NCBI RefSeq assembly: GCF_006335145.1
Contig: NZ_VDMN01000007.1
Coordinates: 265,167-329,166, forward strand
Source: Aliirhizobium smilacinae
Lineage (GTDB): Bacteria > Pseudomonadota > Alphaproteobacteria > Rhizobiales > Rhizobiaceae
Direction of reading: 5' to 3'
Length of the DNA stretch: 64,000 nt
Below the pieces are notes generated by a model, which saw nothing but the letters and a program-made list of their open reading frames with translations, had not been told where the DNA came from and made no database searches. Each line of letters starts with the position of its first letter. Within the stretch, counting starts at the first letter, position 1. The position numbers were made by a program, and so were the translations under genes. Below, piece by piece: positions 62,429-64,000 of this stretch.

Positions 62429-63585
62429 GCGAAGCGGTCCTTCCCCCGATCGGCATGCTGGCCGAATTGACGCATCGATGTCCGCTTCAATGCGCCTATT
62501 GTTCGAACCCGCTCGAACTTCTGAAGGCAAACCGTGAAATGGCAACGCAGGACTGGCTGTCCCTGTTCGATCAGGCAGCCGATCTCGGCGTGCTGCAGAT
62601 CCACCTGTCGGGAGGCGAACCAACGCTGCGGCCGGATCTCGAAACCCTCGTCCACCGACTGAGCGATCGCGGCATCTACACAAACCTGATCACCGCCGGC
62701 GTCGGTATTCGCGAAGGACGGATCGATGATCTAGCGAAGGCCGGGCTGGATCATGTTCAGATCAGTTTTCAAGGCGCTGTCGCCGCCACCACCGAAAAGA
62801 TCGGCAACTATCGCGATGCGCATTTCAAGAAGATCGAGACGGCCAAAAATGTACGTGCATCTGGCCTGCCTTTGACGATCAATGCCCCTATCCACCGCCA
62901 TAATATCGATGAGATACCGGCTTTCATCGACCTCGCGCTTGAACTTGATGCCGAGAGGCTGGAGATCGCCAATGTGCAATATGCCGGCTGGGCGCTTCTC
63001 AACCGTAATACCCTGATGCCGGACCGTGCCGCCGTGGAACACCAGGTGAATGTCGTGCGGGAAGCGCAGGAACGGCTTCACGGCATTCTCGCTATCGATT
63101 TCGTCACACCCGATTATTTTGCGGTTTACCCCAAACCCTGCATGGGCGGCTGGGCACGCGACGCCTTCATGGTTGCGCCGGACGGCACTGTTCTTCCATG
63201 TCACGCGGCTGGCACCATACCCGGTCTCGTTTTCGACCGTTTCGGCGAAAAGAGCCTGGCTGACATCTGGCACGATTCCACTGCATTTAACGCCTTTCGC
63301 GGCACGGACTGGATGGCGGAGCCTTGCCGTAGCTGCGACCGCAAGGAAATAGACTGGGGCGGTTGCCGTTGTCAGGCAATGGCGATTGCAGGAAACGCCG
63401 CAGCCACCGATCCCGCCTGCATCAAATCTCCATTGCACGCCCGCATGGCAGCCTTGATCGAGGAGGCAACGACATCCGGAGGAGCTGCCTTCCACTATCG
63501 CCGAATAGGAAGCGGCATGACGAACCTGGCACCAGACAGCACCGAAGCAGTGCCGCAACTCGTGCCGCCTTCATGGCCACACTGA
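62425..63585 (+). CDS. pqqE: PqqA peptide cyclase (radical SAM)
   Basis: This is a 386-residue radical SAM enzyme with Cys19, Cys23 and Cys26 (THRCPLQCAYCSNP). A C-terminal SPASM region binds extra clusters (cysteines in CMGGWARDAF, LPCHAAGTIPG, CRSCDRKEIDWGGCRC). It forms the Glu-Tyr carbon-carbon bond in PqqA. The last 15 or so codons overlap sequence that, in another frame, encodes the end of an IS66 transposase. The native C-terminus was therefore probably replaced by an insertion or deletion event; the catalytic parts appear complete. Confidence 0.94.
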   Translation: MSEAVLPPIGMLAELTHRCPLQCAYCSNPLELLKANREMATQDWLSLFDQAADLGVLQIHLSGGEPTLRPDLETLVHRLSDRGIYTNLITAGVGIREGRIDDLAKAGLDHVQISFQGAVAATTEKIGNYRDAHFKKIETAKNVRASGLPLTINAPIHRHNIDEIPAFIDLALELDAERLEIANVQYAGWALLNRNTLMPDRAAVEHQVNVVREAQERLHGILAIDFVTPDYFAVYPKPCMGGWARDAFMVAPDGTVLPCHAAGTIPGLVFDRFGEKSLADIWHDSTAFNAFRGTDWMAEPCRSCDRKEIDWGGCRCQAMAIAGNAAATDPACIKSPLHARMAALIEEATTSGGAAFHYRRIGSGMTNLAPDSTEAVPQLVPPSWPH

Positions 63586-63731
63586 TCACGACGGCAAAGC
63601 TCAACGACATCGATCCGCAGGCTTGGCTTTCCAATGTTCTGGCCCGCATAGCTGACACGCAGATTACCAGGCTGGACCAACTACTTCCGTGGAAGTGGGC
63701 ACCGCCCACCATAGACGCCCGAGCGGCCTGA
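63561..63731 (+). pseudogene. IS66-family transposase remnant (C-terminal end)
   Basis: A frame ending at 63731 encodes TLITTAKLNDIDPQAWLSNV followed by LARIADTQITRLDQLLPWKW, which I recognise as the conserved C-terminus of IS66 transposases. Only the last 50-55 codons remain; upstream sequence in this frame is pqqE. No inverted repeat or target duplication is evident. It marks a recombination boundary between the PQQ operon and the tRNA gene. Confidence 0.8.
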
Positions 63732-63876
63732 TCAGCGGCCTTTCATCGTATGCCTACGCAAAGATCGCGCTTTCGATCAACGCCAGAGGCCCGCTTGGGG
63801 AGCATTTGTGGCTTGCAGAGACGTCTTTGGGTGTTGGCGGTATTCGGTATCGACGGGTATTTCGGGGAAAATGTTT

Positions 63877-63953
<77 letters not shown>

Positions 63954-63957
63954 CCAA

Positions 63958-63977
63958 GCGCAAACTTTGGTTTGCGC
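63958..63977. repeat. Inverted repeat beside tRNA-fMet
   Basis: Perfect 8-bp arms (GCGCAAAC, 63958-63965, and GTTTGCGC, 63970-63977) with a 4-base loop lie immediately upstream of the tRNA gene. It could be the end of an upstream transcription unit or part of the tRNA leader. Confidence 0.4.
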
Positions 63978-64000
63978 GACTGCGTCACAGCTTTGCTGTG

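Overview
The window looks like a chromosomal or chromid segment of a Rhizobiaceae-type alphaproteobacterium (Rhizobium/Agrobacterium relatives). Supporting signs are the GguC-type sugar catabolic protein, the fused PhaAB Na+/H+ antiporter, FixJ-family regulators, a XoxF/PQQ locus, GC-rich coding sequence with many ATGA stop/start overlaps, and an IS66 scar beside an initiator tRNA gene. Species cannot be fixed from the sequence alone.

Layout. (1) 1-7983: aldose catabolic genes on the minus strand (IlvD/Edd-type dehydratase, aldose 1-dehydrogenase, GguC), divergent from a YtfQRT-YjfF-type sugar ABC importer and a FadR-type regulator. (2) 8085-11085: a DUF2218/siderophore-interacting reductase, a small conserved-looking protein and a multi-pass membrane protein. 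(3) 11504-17925: the Mrp/Pha cation antiporter operon phaAB-C-D-E-F-G and a divergent small XRE regulator. (4) 17933-35660: a glycyl-radical-enzyme bacterial microcompartment (GRM-type) locus, probably one long minus-strand transcript. In order it carries a DJ-1/PfpI protein, the glycyl radical diol dehydratase, an alcohol dehydrogenase, three BMC shell proteins, PduL, EutJ, a flavoprotein-like protein, EutN, a GlcG-like protein, a CoA-acylating aldehyde dehydrogenase, a divergent small BMC protein, the radical SAM activase, a dedicated SAM synthetase, and a PocR-type histidine kinase with an AraC-type response regulator. A membrane protein of unknown family is divergent from it. (5) 35858-49011: uxaB, then about 950 bp without a recognisable gene, then a stress-like block (arylsulfatase, DUF1622, BASS transporter, DUF202, two response regulators, a sensor kinase, a membrane protein, DUF2950, DUF3300). 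(6) 49582-60047: a lanthanide-type PQQ alcohol oxidation cluster on the minus strand (XoxF, XoxG, XoxJ, ABC transporter parts, formaldehyde-glutathione enzymes), divergent from pqqABCDE. (7) 63561-63953: an IS66 transposase remnant abutting pqqE, and initiator tRNA-fMet.

How the genes work together. In the BMC locus, the dehydratase residues His164, His281, Ser282, Cys433, Glu435 and Asp447 fall at exactly the numbers I recall for the B12-independent glycerol dehydratase. The choline lyase signature is absent. The likely substrate is therefore 1,2-propanediol (or glycerol). The aldehyde would go to alcohol through the Fe-ADH, or to acyl-CoA and acyl phosphate through the aldehyde dehydrogenase and PduL, inside a protein shell. 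MetK could feed SAM to the activase. In the XoxF block, methanol or ethanol would be oxidised in the periplasm with PQQ made by pqqA-E, electrons would pass to XoxG, and formaldehyde would be cleared by Gfa and the class III alcohol dehydrogenase.

Most noteworthy observations: a 16-bp near-palindrome (consensus TTGGACCWWRGGYCAA) recurs five times upstream of almost every transcription unit between 38.3 and 49.2 kb, suggesting an uncharacterised regulon of the local FixJ-type system; the BMC locus has a diol dehydratase with an internal insert of about 60 residues and its own SAM synthetase; and xoxF is in open frame with a truncated upstream secreted-protein gene.
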